NCBI GenBank assembly: GCA_905214625.1
Contig: CAJMMQ010000021.1
Location: 1-44,160, forward strand
Direction of reading: 5' to 3'
Length of the DNA: 44,160 nucleotides
DNA from: an uncultured bacterium
GTDB lineage: Bacteria; Bacteroidota; Bacteroidia; Bacteroidales; Bacteroidaceae
Shown: piece after piece, positions 16,654-25,611 of the stretch
Layout of the letters: every line of letters starts with the position of its first letter
Position numbering within the stretch: position 1 is the stretch's first letter
Made by a program: the position numbers and the translations under genes
Notes under the pieces: model-generated
Databases searched by the model: none
What the model saw: the letters and a program-made list of their open reading frames with translations, nothing else
What the model was told of the DNA's origin: nothing

Positions 16654-17931
16654 ATGCGGGTGCTAATCGTAAATACAAGCGAGAAGACCGGAGGTGCTGC
16701 CGTTGCGGCCAACCGGCTGATGGAGGCTCTTAACAACAACGGTGTTAAGGCGAAGATGCTGGTGCGCGACAAGGAAACGTCGGACATCACTGTTGTCGGG
16801 CTGCCAAAGAGTTTATGGCATCGTTGGAACTTTCTGTGGGAACGCTGGTGCATATTTTGTCACATGTATTTCTCTCGTAAGCATCTTTTTGAGGTAGATA
16901 TAGCAAACACCGGCACCGATATAACCCGTCTTAGGGAGTTTAAAGAAGCCGACGTGATACATCTGAGCTGGATAAATCAGGGAATGCTCTCGATAAAGGA
17001 CATACGTAAGATTATCGACAGCGGTAAGCCTGTAGTGTGGACCATGCACGATTTCTGGCCGGCTACGGGAATATGTCATTATACCCGCAGGTGTAATTAT
17101 TATAAAACCACTGGATGTCACAACTGTCAGTATCTGCCCGGAGGAGGCTCCGCCAATGATCTGTCTGCCAAAATATGGCGTCGCAAGGCTAAAGTGTGGT
17201 CGTCGCGCAACATATTCTTTGTTACGTGCAGCCGCTGGCTATGCTCGGCTGTGCGTGGCAGTGGGCTGCTTACTGGTAAGCAGGTAGTGAGTATTCCTAA
17301 TCCTATAGACACTCGCGAATATAAGCCGGCCGACAAGATGGAAGCCCGCATGCGCCTGTCGCTGCCTATAGACAGAAAGCTGATTCTGGTTGTGTCACAG
17401 CGCATAACCGACAAGCGCAAGGGCATGGACTATATGGTGCGTGCCTGCGAGATTATGGCGCAGAGTCACCCGGAAATGAAAGACAATACGAGCATTGTTA
17501 TACTCGGCGGTCATTCGGAGGATTATGCAGACAAACTGGCTTTTCCCGTGTGCCCGCTTGGCTATGTCAGTGATCAGAGCAAGATAATAGATGTATATAA
17601 TGCGGCAGACCTGTTTGTGCTGCCTTCGCTCGAAGACAACCTGCCCAACACCATAATGGAGGCCATGGCCTGCGGAGTGCCCTGTGTGGGGTTTAAATCG
17701 GGCGGCATACCTGAGATGATAGACCACAGAAAGAACGGTTATGTGGCCGAATATAAGAGTGCTGAAGATTTAGCTGAAGGCATGCGTTGGGTTCTGTCGG
17801 AGGCTGATTATGGCGCGCTGAGCGACAATGCCGTGAAGAAAGTTTCGGTTAGTTATTCGCAGCAGAGCGTGGCAATGAAATATATTGAGGTTTATAATCA
17901 GGCAAGGGCTTACAAGCATTACAGATTATGA
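16654..17931 (+). CDS. Glycosyltransferase family 4
   Basis: This 425-residue GT-B glycosyltransferase starts with MRVLIVNTSEKTGGAAVAANRL and has a middle stretch VVWTMHDFWPATGICHYTRRCNYY with several Cys/His residues typical of the WcaC-like branch. Its C-terminal donor domain carries LPSLEDNLPNTIMEAMACGVPCVGFKSGGIPEMI (about residues 328-361), including the conserved E-x7-E region. Its stop overlaps the start of the next gene (ATGA), so the two are co-translated. It probably builds a cell-surface polysaccharide; specificity unknown. Confidence 0.93.
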   Translation: MRVLIVNTSEKTGGAAVAANRLMEALNNNGVKAKMLVRDKETSDITVVGLPKSLWHRWNFLWERWCIFCHMYFSRKHLFEVDIANTGTDITRLREFKEADVIHLSWINQGMLSIKDIRKIIDSGKPVVWTMHDFWPATGICHYTRRCNYYKTTGCHNCQYLPGGGSANDLSAKIWRRKAKVWSSRNIFFVTCSRWLCSAVRGSGLLTGKQVVSIPNPIDTREYKPADKMEARMRLSLPIDRKLILVVSQRITDKRKGMDYMVRACEIMAQSHPEMKDNTSIVILGGHSEDYADKLAFPVCPLGYVSDQSKIIDVYNAADLFVLPSLEDNLPNTIMEAMACGVPCVGFKSGGIPEMIDHRKNGYVAEYKSAEDLAEGMRWVLSEADYGALSDNAVKKVSVSYSQQSVAMKYIEVYNQARAYKHYRL

Positions 17932-18722
17932 TAAAATTTACCATTGTAACCATTACTTATAATGCGGCTGATGTGTTTATGCGCACGGCCAACAGCGTGG
18001 CGTTGCAGACTTACACCGATGTGGAGCATCTTATTGTCGACGGGGCTTCGTCTGACGGCACTCGGCAGCTTGCCGAAGAGTATAAAAAGGCTTCAGACGC
18101 GGCGGATAACGGGCATGAAGTAATAGTAGTGTCTGAGCCTGACAAGGGCTTGTATGATGCCATGAACAAAGGCCGCAGAATGGCAACTGGCGATTATGTA
18201 TGTTTCCTTAACGCTGGAGATTTTTTCCCTTCAGCCGAAACATTGGCCGTTATTGCATCCAACGCACGTTTGGAGGAGTGTCGCAGTGAGGGACAGCCGT
18301 TACCGGCAGTTCTGTATGGCGACACTGACTGGGTGGATAATGATGGTAATTATATGAGCAAGCGCAGGCTTACTCCTCCAGAAAAACTTACGTGGCGTTC
18401 CTTCCGTCATGGCATGCTTGTGTGCCATCAGGCTTTTTACGCACGCACTGATATAGCCAAAAGAGTAGCATACGATTTGCATTATCGTTTCTCTGCTGAT
18501 GTAGACTGGTGTATTCGTGTTATGAATGAAGCCGACAAGATGTCGTTGCCGCTGGTTAATATTCATGCTACTATAGCCAACTATCAGCGCGAGGGGCAGT
18601 CTACGAAGAATCACAGGGCGTCGCTTCTTGAGCGCTTCGGTATTATGAGTCGTCATTACGGCCTGTTTACAACAATCGTAATGCATGTTTGGTTTGTCAT
18701 ACGTGCGGTGATAAAAAATTAG
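17928..18722 (+). CDS. Glycosyltransferase family 2
   Basis: This 264-residue GT-A enzyme has FTIVTITYNAADVF at the N-terminus, LIVDGASSDGT near residue 37, and EPDKGLYDAMNKGRRMATGDYVCFLNAGD near 66-94, the pattern of WcaA/WbbD-like family 2 enzymes in which DXD is replaced by NAGD. It overlaps the upstream GT4 gene by 4 bp (ATGA). A terminator follows. A C-terminal hydrophobic stretch suggests peripheral membrane contact. Confidence 0.92.
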   Translation: MIKFTIVTITYNAADVFMRTANSVALQTYTDVEHLIVDGASSDGTRQLAEEYKKASDAADNGHEVIVVSEPDKGLYDAMNKGRRMATGDYVCFLNAGDFFPSAETLAVIASNARLEECRSEGQPLPAVLYGDTDWVDNDGNYMSKRRLTPPEKLTWRSFRHGMLVCHQAFYARTDIAKRVAYDLHYRFSADVDWCIRVMNEADKMSLPLVNIHATIANYQREGQSTKNHRASLLERFGIMSRHYGLFTTIVMHVWFVIRAVIKN

Positions 18723-18762
18723 AAGTTATGAATTACCACTAATCCTAATGGTTGGGGTAAAA

Positions 18763-18797
18763 AAAGCGGTTGCCAACATAATGCTGACAGCCGCTTT
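18763..18797. terminator. Bidirectional terminator
   Basis: AAAGCGGTTG (18763-18772) and CAGCCGCTTT (18788-18797) form a 10-bp stem with one G-U pair, between the convergent GT2 and M23 peptidase genes. An A run precedes it, giving a U tract on the minus strand. Confidence 0.65.
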
Positions 18798-18817
18798 ACA
18801 TTTATAGACATTAACAA

Positions 18818-19747
18818 TTATGAGTATCTTAAGATTTGTCCCGGACGAATACGCATTCTCTTTGTGATATGATTAAGCTTGCAAAGTTCTTCGATTGTAG
18901 TGTTGCGTTTTTTTGCAATGCTTGACAATGTCTCACCGCGTTTCACCTTGTGATAGCGAATGTCGCCACTGGCGTTGCTCTTACTTGAAGAACTGCGCTT
19001 GCTTGTTGAAGCATAGTCGCTGTCGATCTTTCCTCTTTCTTTGTTTGCGAGTTCAGATTCGTTGTCGTAGGTGTCCTTGCGGAAGAGATAAGTGTCTCCG
19101 GTAACGTCTTGATTTCTGAAGTCGAACATAAGAGCCGGGTTAAGCGCAACTCCGCATAAGCGCGTCTCAAAATGCAAGTGCGAACCTGTGCTTCGTCCGG
19201 TGTTTCCTCCAAGTCCTATAGGCTCTCCTGCCTTTACCGTCTGGTTTTCCTCAACGAGATGTTTAGACATGTGTCCGTATATGGTTTCAAGGCCGTTGTA
19301 GTGGCGTATCACAACATAGTTTCCATATCCCTTGGCCTCATATCTTACAATTCTTACCTTTCCGCTGAATGCGGCGCGTATAGTGTCGCCGATGTAAACC
19401 TTAACGTCGATACCCTTGTGCATGCGACCCCAACGACGGCCGAAGTTGGATGTTATTACTTTGCTTGTCGTAGGCATGCAGAAGTGTTTGAGGTTAATTA
19501 AGAATGAGTCGGGAAGAGTAGTGGCGCGATGTGCGTATTTGTTGCTCCATTCCTTGTATAATTGTGCAGAAGGAGAGCCTGTTTGTTCTCTTTGTATTAT
19601 GTTTTTAAGTGCCAGCGTATCAACTGTTTTCATCTTTCTGTCGATTGGGGCCTGACGGGCTAACAGGTCTTGGGCAGAGGCTGATACTGCCGTAATTGTA
19701 AATAATGCCGTAAATGCTAAACTCTTTATTGTTCTTTTAAAATACAT
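18818..19747 (-). CDS. M23 family metallopeptidase with LysM domain
   Basis: This 309-residue secreted protein probably cleaves or regulates peptidoglycan in the periplasm. An N-terminal signal peptide ends near SASAQ (residue 26). The M23 domain has the Zn ligands in HKGIDVKV (HxxxD, near residue 110) and HLHFE (HxH, near 190), so it looks catalytically competent. A Ser-rich linker (SSTSKRSSSSKSNAS-like) leads to a C-terminal LysM domain with YHKVKRGETLSSIAKKRNTTIEELCKLNHI. This is the reverse of the N-terminal LysM arrangement often seen in NlpD-type proteins. Confidence 0.93.
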   Translation of the reverse strand: MYFKRTIKSLAFTALFTITAVSASAQDLLARQAPIDRKMKTVDTLALKNIIQREQTGSPSAQLYKEWSNKYAHRATTLPDSFLINLKHFCMPTTSKVITSNFGRRWGRMHKGIDVKVYIGDTIRAAFSGKVRIVRYEAKGYGNYVVIRHYNGLETIYGHMSKHLVEENQTVKAGEPIGLGGNTGRSTGSHLHFETRLCGVALNPALMFDFRNQDVTGDTYLFRKDTYDNESELANKERGKIDSDYASTSKRSSSSKSNASGDIRYHKVKRGETLSSIAKKRNTTIEELCKLNHITKRMRIRPGQILRYS

Positions 19748-20044
19748 AATTTATTATTCTTGGTTAAGATAAAAATGCGGAGGCAACCGCGGCGATAGTC
19801 AGAAAAAGGTAACAGATAAGTATTTTCCGGTCTATCACAAAAACCTTTGCAAAGATAATAAAAAAGTGTGATAGTTGAATTTCTGTTTAACAACTTTATG
19901 GACACTTTAACAAACCAGGCCACGGATGCTTAACTATTTAACTTATGCTAACTGGTTGATAATCTTGTTTTTAGCAATTTGGTTAAACTCAAATATATTG
20001 ACAAATTCGGATGTTGCACCGTGTTTGCCGGTTGGTGTTAAAAT
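19748..20044. other. Intergenic region between M23 peptidase and recG
   Basis: I see no gene in this 297-bp gap. On the minus strand, TATCTTTG (19857-19850) is a candidate -7 box for the M23 gene, with no good -33. TATCAC/GTGATA arms around 19833 and 19869 flank that box. Confidence 0.35.
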
Positions 20045-22144
20045 TTACGAGATTGCCGACCAGTTGATATTTGTCTTGCGCAGGGCGTCAAGTCTTCTCC
20101 ACATCATCATGTATTCATGCTTTTGACAAAGTGGGTCGTTGTCTATAATTTTTTGTGCCTCGTCGCGTGCCAGTTGAACAAGTTGCCCGTCGCGTGCTAT
20201 GTCTGCGATTTTCAGGTCGAAGGCCATTCCGCTTTGCTGCGTTCCCTCAAGGTCGCCCGGTCCGCGCAGTTTCAGGTCGGCTTCGGCAATCTTGAATCCG
20301 TCGTTGGTGTCGCACATTATGTTTATTCGCTTCTGTGTATCGTCGCCCAGTTTGCGCTTGCTTACCAGTATGCAATATGACTGGTCGGCGCCTCGGCCTA
20401 CGCGTCCGCGCAGCTGGTGGAGCTGCGACAGTCCGAACCGTTCGGCATTGAGTATTACCATAACGGATGCGTTGGGCACGTTTACGCCCACCTCTATCAC
20501 CGTAGTGGCAACCAGAATCTGAGTTTCGCCGCTTACGAAGCGTTTCATCTCGTCTTCTTTTTCGGCAGGTTTCATTTTGCCGTGAACTTTGCTAAGCCTG
20601 AATTCCGGGAATGCCTCTTTAAGTCCTTCAAATCCGTCTTCAAGATTTTTCAGGTCTATTTTCTCGCTTTCTTTTATCAGCGGAAATACAATATACACCT
20701 GTCTGCCCTCGTTTATCTGCTTTCTTATTCCGTTATAGAGACTGGTCGTCTGGTCGTCAAATTTGTGTATGGTGACAACCGGCTTGCGTCCCGGAGGCAA
20801 TTCGTCTATAATACTTACGTCGAGGTCGCCGTAAATGGTCATAGCCAACGTGCGCGGAATGGGGGTTGCCGTCATAACGAGTACATGAGGCGGATTGTCG
20901 CTCTTGTTCCACAAGCGCGCCCTCTGCGCCACGCCGAAGCGGTGTTGCTCGTCTACCACCACAAAGCCAAGGCGTGCAAACTGCACAGTGTCTTCAATAA
21001 CGGCATGTGTGCCAACGAGAATCTTTACGCTTCCGTCTGCCAACCCGTCAAGCACTGCCTTGCGGCGTTTGCCTTTAACGATGCCGGTTAGCAGCTCAAC
21101 GCTGACGTCCATGCCTTCAAGCATGCCTTTAATCGTTGCAAGATGCTGCTCTGCAAGAATTTCGGTAGGTGCCATTATACACGCCTGAAAACCGTTGTCG
21201 ATGGCAATAAGCATAGACATCAGCGCAACGAGAGTTTTTCCGCTGCCCACGTCGCCTTGCAGCAGACGGTTCATCTGGCGGCCTGAGCCCATGTCTTTTC
21301 TTATTTCCTTTATCACGCGTTTCTGCGCTCCGGTAAGCGGGAAAGGCAGGTGGTTGAAATAAAAGTCGTTGAATGTGCTGCCTACGCGGTTGAAAACATA
21401 TCCCCGGTATTTGCGCCTGTGGTCATTTGCGTATCTCAGGATGTTGAGCTGGACATAAAAAAGCTCTTCAAACTTTAGCCGGTAGCGTGCCCTGCTCATG
21501 TCGTCAGGTGTTTTCGGATAGTGGATTTTTCTGAATGCCTCATCCCTTGAAATCATGTTCAGCGGCTTGGTTATGAAGTCGGGCAGGGTTTCCCTGAGCG
21601 GTTCTTTCATGTTGTCGAGCATGCTTTTTATGAGCTTTTCTATGGCTCTCGACGTCATGCCCGTCTTCTTCATGTTTTCCGTAGTTACATAATACGGCTG
21701 CAGTCCCATCTGTGATAGCTGCATTTCTGATGCCGGATCAATGTCGGGATGTGCAAACTGGTAGCGCCCGTTGAACACGGTAGGTCTGCCGAATATTATG
21801 TAGTCGGTAGAAAGTTTATAGTGGCTGATGATGTATTTTGCTCCCGAAAACCACACGATGTCTGCCACTCCGGTTCCGTCTGACACATGTGCCACTACCC
21901 TTGTGCGGTGGAAGCCCATCTCGAAAGTCTCAAAACTCAGTATTCTTGCACGTATCTGGACGAAGGGCATGTCGCCCGAAAGTTCATTTATGCGGTATAT
22001 GCGGCTGCGGTCGACATATTTGTATGGGTAATATTCAAGCAGTTCCTTATAGGTGCTGATGCCCAGTTCCTTACTGAGCAGAGTCTTGCGCCTTGGGCCT
22101 ACGCCCGGAAGATACTGTATGTCCTGGTCTAATATGTCGAGCAT
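20045..22144 (-). CDS. recG: ATP-dependent DNA helicase RecG
   Basis: This 699-residue protein is full-length RecG, which remodels stalled forks and Holliday junctions. The N-terminal wedge/OB region is present (LPGVGPRRKTLLSKELGI, later VVAHVSDGTGVADIVWF). The helicase core has Walker A LLQGDVGSGKTLVA, DEQH in VVVDEQHRFGVAQR, motif III MTATPIPRTLAMTIYGDLD, and motif VI QLRGRVGRGADQSYCIL. It follows ispD by 56 bp on the same strand, so they may be co-transcribed. Confidence 0.97.
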   Translation of the reverse strand: MLDILDQDIQYLPGVGPRRKTLLSKELGISTYKELLEYYPYKYVDRSRIYRINELSGDMPFVQIRARILSFETFEMGFHRTRVVAHVSDGTGVADIVWFSGAKYIISHYKLSTDYIIFGRPTVFNGRYQFAHPDIDPASEMQLSQMGLQPYYVTTENMKKTGMTSRAIEKLIKSMLDNMKEPLRETLPDFITKPLNMISRDEAFRKIHYPKTPDDMSRARYRLKFEELFYVQLNILRYANDHRRKYRGYVFNRVGSTFNDFYFNHLPFPLTGAQKRVIKEIRKDMGSGRQMNRLLQGDVGSGKTLVALMSMLIAIDNGFQACIMAPTEILAEQHLATIKGMLEGMDVSVELLTGIVKGKRRKAVLDGLADGSVKILVGTHAVIEDTVQFARLGFVVVDEQHRFGVAQRARLWNKSDNPPHVLVMTATPIPRTLAMTIYGDLDVSIIDELPPGRKPVVTIHKFDDQTTSLYNGIRKQINEGRQVYIVFPLIKESEKIDLKNLEDGFEGLKEAFPEFRLSKVHGKMKPAEKEDEMKRFVSGETQILVATTVIEVGVNVPNASVMVILNAERFGLSQLHQLRGRVGRGADQSYCILVSKRKLGDDTQKRINIMCDTNDGFKIAEADLKLRGPGDLEGTQQSGMAFDLKIADIARDGQLVQLARDEAQKIIDNDPLCQKHEYMMMWRRLDALRKTNINWSAIS

Positions 22145-22200
22145 TGTCGCGTTTTGAGAGATGTTTCAGATTAGATGAAAATATTATGTCAGCAAATTAT

Positions 22201-22866
22201 CTACGCCAGCACCCTTGCTATAAGCAGGTCGAACGGAGTGGTTATCTTTATGTTTTCGCGGTTGCCCTCTATGAGCGTCGGACTTTGCCCGATGCTTTCT
22301 GCCACAGAGGCGTCGTCGGTAAAGTCTTCACGGTAGGGCTGCTTGTATGCCTCCTTCAGCAGCTGTATGTCAAAGGTCTGCGGCGTCTGGACAAGGCGAT
22401 ACTCCTGTCTTGGCACTGTGGTGCTCTTGTTTTCGGCGTTGAGATGTATCAGGGTTTCTACTACAGGCGTAACCGGCACCACGGCCTTGCGTGTTCTTGC
22501 TGTTTCATAGCAGTTGGATATCACCTCAATCGACGGGAACGGGCGCACACCGTCGTGTATGCCAACCACTCCTGTTTCGTCGTCGGGTATACATGCCAGT
22601 CCGTTTCTGACTGAGTGGAAGCGTGTCTCGCCTCCGTCCGCTATCTGATATTCAGCAGCGAAGTGATATTTCTTGCACAGTTCGTGCCAATATTCCTGTT
22701 GTTCCTTAGGCAGCACAAGTATTATTTTCAGCGTGGTGCTGTATTCTTTGAATCTTTTTATTGTGTGCATAAGGACAGGAAATCCGTTGACAGGCAAGAA
22801 TTGCTTTGGTATGTCAGAGCCCATCCTCAATCCTTTGCCTCCGGCAACGATTACAACATAGTCCAT
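22201..22866 (-). CDS. ispD: 2-C-methyl-D-erythritol 4-phosphate cytidylyltransferase
   Basis: This 221-residue enzyme catalyses the CTP-dependent third step of the MEP isoprenoid pathway. The nucleotide-binding loop [28 protein letters not shown] is at residues 5-32. Further motifs are [10 protein letters not shown] and [13 protein letters not shown] sequence, then [14 protein letters not shown] and DDASVAE. The length is normal. It is upstream of recG in the same direction. The similar TarI family is the only close alternative and lacks a matching partner gene here. Confidence 0.93.
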   Translation of the reverse strand: MDYVVIVAGGKGLRMGSDIPKQFLPVNGFPVLMHTIKRFKEYSTTLKIILVLPKEQQEYWHELCKKYHFAAEYQIADGGETRFHSVRNGLACIPDDETGVVGIHDGVRPFPSIEVISNCYETARTRKAVVPVTPVVETLIHLNAENKSTTVPRQEYRLVQTPQTFDIQLLKEAYKQPYREDFTDDASVAESIGQSPTLIEGNRENIKITTPFDLLIARVLA

Positions 22867-23036
22867 AATATTCTTCTTGTGATTCTTCTTGTTTTGTCTT
22901 ATTGTCAGTAAGTTTTCTATGTGTGTATGGGCGTGCAGCTGTGCCCATGCAGGCTATATCTTCAGATGCAGGACAGATGTATGTGTTCCGCATCATGCAT
23001 ACACGCCGCCACGGGGGCTAATCCGTGCTTATATAT

Positions 23037-23081
23037 TCATCAGCCCGAATACAAGTCTTGCTGCCGTATCCGGGCTGATGA
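23037..23081. terminator. Hairpin after the DJ-1/PfpI gene
   Basis: TCATCAGCCCG (23037-23047) and CGGGCTGATGA (23071-23081) form a perfect 11-bp stem 12 bp beyond the stop codon at 23093. The following minus-strand bases are not strongly T-rich, so it may be a weak terminator or an RNA-stabilising hairpin. Confidence 0.5.
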
Positions 23082-23092
23082 GCCGGTTGTTG

Positions 23093-23656
23093 TTATTTCA
23101 TCATGAGATGCTTGAACATCATGCCTTCGGCCACGCTGTCGGCTGTCTTATGGTCGGTAAGAGCCTCGAGCAGTGTGTAGGCATAGGGCAGGGTGGCAGC
23201 CGGACCTTCTCCGGTAGTGATGTTGCCGTCTACGGTGCACAGTTCGTGTGTGTATTCTGCTTCATCAAGATATTTCTCGAATCCGGGATAACATGTGGCA
23301 CGCTTGCCCCTCAGCAGGCCAATTCCGCCAAGCACCATAGGTGCGGCACATATTGCACCGATCATCTTGCCCTTGCGGTTCTGCTCTATGAGAGACTTCT
23401 TTACTCCAACATGCTCGTTGAGGTTGGTTGCTCCCGGCAGTCCGCCCGGCAGCATGAGCAGGTCGGCGTCGCTGAGGTCAGCCTCTTCAAACAGCAGGTC
23501 GGCAGTGATTTTCACTCCGTGTGCCGATTCAACTTCCTTTGCGCCTGTAACGCTCACGGTTTTAAACTCAACGCCTGCGCGGCGCATAATATCTAATGGT
23601 ATGAGGGCTTCAATCTCTTCGAAGCCTGTAGCCAGGAATTCATAAACTTTAGCCAT
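23093..23656 (-). CDS. DJ-1/PfpI family protein
   Basis: This 187-residue protein belongs to the DJ-1/ThiJ/PfpI superfamily, closest to the DJ-1/YajL branch. The conserved acid is in GFEEIEALIPLDIMRRAG (near residue 16) and the nucleophile Cys is in GAICAAPMVLGGIGLL (near residue 103). Members act as glyoxalases or protein-repair/chaperone proteins. It is followed by a hairpin and preceded 55 bp upstream by pdxJ on the same strand, so it may share a transcript with pdxJ. The exact activity is uncertain. Confidence 0.9.
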   Translation of the reverse strand: MAKVYEFLATGFEEIEALIPLDIMRRAGVEFKTVSVTGAKEVESAHGVKITADLLFEEADLSDADLLMLPGGLPGATNLNEHVGVKKSLIEQNRKGKMIGAICAAPMVLGGIGLLRGKRATCYPGFEKYLDEAEYTHELCTVDGNITTGEGPAATLPYAYTLLEALTDHKTADSVAEGMMFKHLMMK

Positions 23657-23711
23657 GTGGTTTTCTGAATTTTAAGGTTTAAACGTTTATTTGTATAATG
23701 ATGGCATAGCC

Positions 23712-24425
23712 TTATTTCAGGCAAGCCAGATATCTCTTTATCGTGTCTTCAAGGCCGAAATACAGCGCATCGCATATCAGTGCGTGACCTATGCTGACTT
23801 CGTCGAGCCATGGAATGTTCTGATGGAAATAGGTCAGGTTCTGCAGACTGAGGTCGTGTCCTGCGTTGAGGCCAAGCCCCACTTCTCTTGCCACTTCTGC
23901 CGCCTCTACGAACGGCTTTATCGCCTCTTCGCGGTTGGCCTCATAGCCTGCTGCGTATGGCTCGGTGTAAAGCTCTATTCTGTCGGTGCCGCACATACGT
24001 GCCGCTTCAACCATCTTAGGCTCGGCATCGACGAATATCGACGTTCTGATGCCTGCCTCCTTAAACTGTCCTATCACGTCGGTCAGAAAGCCCTTGTTGG
24101 CCACTGTGTCCCATCCGTGGTTGCTCGTTATCTGGTTGTCAGCATCGGGCACAAGTGTTACCTGGGTGGGCTTCACCTCGAGCACCAGCTTAATATATTT
24201 GTCAATTGGGTTACCCTCTATGTTAAACTCTGTTGTTATCAGTGGTTTGATGTCTCTTACGTCCTGGTATCTGATGTGTCTTTCGTCAGGACGTGGATGC
24301 ACGGTGATGCCTTGCGCGCCAAACTTTTCACAATCAACGGCCACTTTCAGCACGTCGGGATTGTTGCCTCCGCGTGCGTTGCGTATGGTAGCCACCTTGT
24401 TGATGTTTACGCTTAATTTCGTCAT
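23712..24425 (-). CDS. pdxJ: Pyridoxine 5'-phosphate synthase
   Basis: This 237-residue TIM-barrel enzyme closes the ring in the DXP-dependent vitamin B6 pathway. Family motifs are [21 protein letters not shown] at the N-terminus, [17 protein letters not shown] near residues 39-55, [28 protein letters not shown], and [13 protein letters not shown]. Catalytic Glu and His residues in these motifs are present. Length and start are normal. Confidence 0.97.
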   Translation of the reverse strand: MTKLSVNINKVATIRNARGGNNPDVLKVAVDCEKFGAQGITVHPRPDERHIRYQDVRDIKPLITTEFNIEGNPIDKYIKLVLEVKPTQVTLVPDADNQITSNHGWDTVANKGFLTDVIGQFKEAGIRTSIFVDAEPKMVEAARMCGTDRIELYTEPYAAGYEANREEAIKPFVEAAEVAREVGLGLNAGHDLSLQNLTYFHQNIPWLDEVSIGHALICDALYFGLEDTIKRYLACLK

Positions 24426-24635
24426 TTTTTACAAATTTATTTAGTTAGCAGTATCTGTTATTCCGCAAAATGATGTAATTTTGCATATGACAAGCCTTGT
24501 GCAGGCGGCTTTCTGGCTGTTGTCATACGGGGCTTGTGACATCTTTGCAGATAAGTTTATTCATTGGCAAAGTTACTAAATGTTTGTCATTTTTCTGCAT
24601 CCTGTACTAAAAAAGAAATTTAAAAGCTTAAAATT

Positions 24636-25523
24636 ATGGGGTCGCGCAAGTTTAAATTCGCACTATTTGGAAATATCTATCAGGCAAAGAAGTCGGCTAA
24701 CATCCGGGATATAATGTCGTATCTCACGCGCCGCGGCGCTGAAGTGTGCGTTGAAAAACTTTTTTACGACTTTCTTGTAAGCACCGGACGACTGTCGCCA
24801 GGCTCCGTTGAAGTGTTTGAGGGAGGCAACTTCATGGCTGATTTCGTCATATCTATGGGCGGCGACGGCACGCTGTTGCGTGCGGCGGGGCTCGTAGGAA
24901 GCAAGAATATACCAATACTTGGAGTCAATATGGGTCGGCTCGGATTCCTGGCAGACATCGTGCCTACCGAAGCCGAGAGCGCGCTCGACTCGCTCTATCG
25001 CGGCGACTACACGCTGGAGAACCATTCGGTAATATGCGTTGAGGCCGACGGCAAGCCTCTGCCGGGTGTGAGCCATGCGCTCAACGATATAGCCGTGCTG
25101 AAGCGCGACAATGCCTCGATGATATCAATACGCACAAGCATCAACGGCGAGTATCTCGTTACATATCAGGCCGACGGACTCATTGTCAGCACTCCTACAG
25201 GCTCAACGGCTTATTCGCTGTCGAACGGCGGACCTATCATCGTGCCGCAGACGGGCATCCTGTGCCTTACGCCGGTGGCTCCGCACAGTCTGAACATCAG
25301 GCCGATGGTGATTTCAGACGACTCTGAAATAACTCTCACCGTGGAGAGCCGTAACCATAACTTCCTCATTGCCGTCGACGGACAGTCGGCAAAGTGCAGC
25401 GAGAAGACACGGCTCACCATACGCAAGGCACCATACAACATAAAAATCGTGAAGCGCAGCAGTCAGAAATACTTCTCCACCTTGCGCCAGAAGATGATGT
25501 GGGGAGCCGACACGCGCGGCTGA
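24636..25523 (+). CDS. nadK: NAD kinase
   Basis: This 295-residue enzyme phosphorylates NAD to NADP. It has the GGDGTLLRAA motif near residues 72-81, NDIAVLKRDNASMISIRTSINGEYLVTYQADGLIVSTPTGSTAYSLSNGGPI near 147-200, and a typical C-terminal region. It starts at an ATG after a 210-bp divergent gap from pdxJ. It precedes the ABC exporter gene by 88 bp on the same strand. Confidence 0.97.
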   Translation: MGSRKFKFALFGNIYQAKKSANIRDIMSYLTRRGAEVCVEKLFYDFLVSTGRLSPGSVEVFEGGNFMADFVISMGGDGTLLRAAGLVGSKNIPILGVNMGRLGFLADIVPTEAESALDSLYRGDYTLENHSVICVEADGKPLPGVSHALNDIAVLKRDNASMISIRTSINGEYLVTYQADGLIVSTPTGSTAYSLSNGGPIIVPQTGILCLTPVAPHSLNIRPMVISDDSEITLTVESRNHNFLIAVDGQSAKCSEKTRLTIRKAPYNIKIVKRSSQKYFSTLRQKMMWGADTRG

Positions 25524-25611
25524 CAACATCTCCGCACCAGTATGCTGACATCAGTCCTGCATTCCGGCGTGGTGTCTGCGACATACCCGGAAGCATCTTT
25601 AGCAGAAGCTT

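Noticed and set aside
24465..24484. GCAAAAT/ATTTTGC dyad between pdxJ and nadK as an operator
   Set aside because: It is short and AT-rich, and overlaps a -7-like TAATTTTG by composition; support is too weak to call.
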